From: Candidatus Heimdallarchaeota archaeon
GTDB lineage: Archaea; Asgardarchaeota; Heimdallarchaeia; JABLTI01
Direction of reading: 5' to 3'
NCBI GenBank assembly: GCA_023128635.1
Contig: JAGMDP010000221.1
Location: 1 to 5,173, forward strand
Length of the DNA: 5,173 nucleotides
Shown here: positions 4,700-5,173 of the stretch, in pieces
How positions within the stretch are numbered: position 1 is the stretch's first letter
How the letters are laid out: every line of letters begins with the position of its first letter
Notes under the pieces: model-generated
Databases searched by the model: none
Told to the model about the DNA's origin: nothing
The model's input: the letters and a program-made list of their open reading frames with translations, nothing else
Program-made: the position numbers and the translations under genes

Positions 4700-5173
4700 T
4701 TATTGTCTTCTTCTATAAATTGCAACTAAACCAAATAGGAGAAATGCAACCATCCCGCTAAACCATACTATTGACGCTTTTTGAGTACTAAGTTCATTTA
4801 GCAAGATTAAATGGTATAGCTTAGTCGTTGATCCCGTTCTGAATTTCGAGTAAAGCTCTAGTTTGTCCAGATATCCCCATTCTATATTATAGCTTGCTTC
4901 ATAAATATCATCCCAGTAGACTTTATGTTCATAAAAGAATAGTATTCCAGAATCATGTCGTTCATATTTCATAATTAGGAGGTTGTCCGTTAAAGTTACA
5001 TCGTATGATTCAGTAGAATTATCAAATTCCAGTGGTTGATTAACATCATAATAGTGTTGAAAAGTACTGACATTACTACTCTCAACATAAAGGATTGTTG
5101 GAAGTAATAAAGTCCAATCAATATATTGATTTGAAGCTAAATTAGTGGAGAGATTGAGTTGTGAAGCATCGTC
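4700..5173 (-). CDS. Surface-type protein with C-terminal membrane anchor, 5'-truncated
   Basis: The frame is open to the right edge of the window, so the N-terminus is missing; 157 residues are visible. An in-frame ATG at 4972 exists, but coding sequence clearly runs upstream of it (for example WTLLLPTILYVESSNVSTFQ), so it is an internal methionine. The visible ectodomain is rich in Tyr, Asn, Ser and Thr and alternates strand-like stretches, as in beta-sandwich surface proteins. Several N-x-S/T sites (NLS, NVS, NST) could be glycosylated. Near the end is one membrane helix (about residues 135-152, IVWFSGMVAFLLFGLVAI) followed by YRRRQ, which puts the C-terminus in the cytoplasm and the bulk outside. 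No sortase-type motif such as PGF or PEF is seen. The function is unknown. A hairpin follows the stop codon. Confidence 0.75.
   Translation of the reverse strand, partial: DDASQLNLSTNLASNQYIDWTLLLPTILYVESSNVSTFQHYYDVNQPLEFDNSTESYDVTLTDNLLIMKYERHDSGILFFYEHKVYWDDIYEASYNIEWGYLDKLELYSKFRTGSTTKLYHLILLNELSTQKASIVWFSGMVAFLLFGLVAIYRRRQ

Noticed and set aside
4528..4725. 65-codon - strand ORF, including a 29-aa K/E-rich C-terminal part
   Set aside because: It crosses the hairpin terminator and the CTTT simple repeat, overlaps the end of the surface protein gene, and has no ribosome site before its internal ATG.

Overview
This window reads as a piece of an AT-rich archaeal chromosome from an uncultured lineage. 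The archaeal signs are a protein resembling the Pelota/eRF1 family, box A-like TATA elements at suitable distances upstream of genes, a large Lrp-like multi-winged-helix regulator whose promoter suggests a leaderless mRNA, and otherwise good Shine-Dalgarno sites. An Asgard (Heimdall-type) archaeon would fit the style, but that is a guess; no rRNA, tRNA or marker gene is present to prove it.

Layout, left to right. Positions 1-654 (+) hold the 3' part of a polytopic membrane protein that begins outside the window. Positions 728-1477 (-) encode a 249-aa Pelota/eRF1-like protein with middle-like and C-terminal-like domains, no N-terminal decoding domain and no GGQ motif. A 133-bp divergent promoter region follows. 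Positions 1611-3347 (+) encode a 578-aa protein with a winged helix plus Lrp/RAM-like domain, apparently duplicated. Converging on it is a 45-aa secreted peptide gene at 3386-3523 (-), with its own Shine-Dalgarno site, TATA box and an upstream direct repeat. A probable small gene with a damaged or misread 5' end lies at 3651-3854 (-). An AT-rich intergenic region then leads to a promoter bracketed by a perfect 9-bp inverted repeat, which drives a 49-aa zinc-ribbon protein at 4350-4499 (+). A U-tract and a hairpin separate this from a gene at 4700-5173 (-), the C-terminal part of a single-pass, cell-surface-type protein that runs off the right edge.

The genes do not form one operon: strands alternate and most genes have their own promoter. 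The most interesting content is in very small genes that length cut-offs miss (the secreted peptide and the zinc ribbon), in the repeat-marked promoters in front of them, and in the minimal release-factor-like protein. A link between the large regulator and the neighbouring secreted peptide, or between the release-factor-like protein and the regulator that share a divergent promoter, is possible but is inferred only from position.
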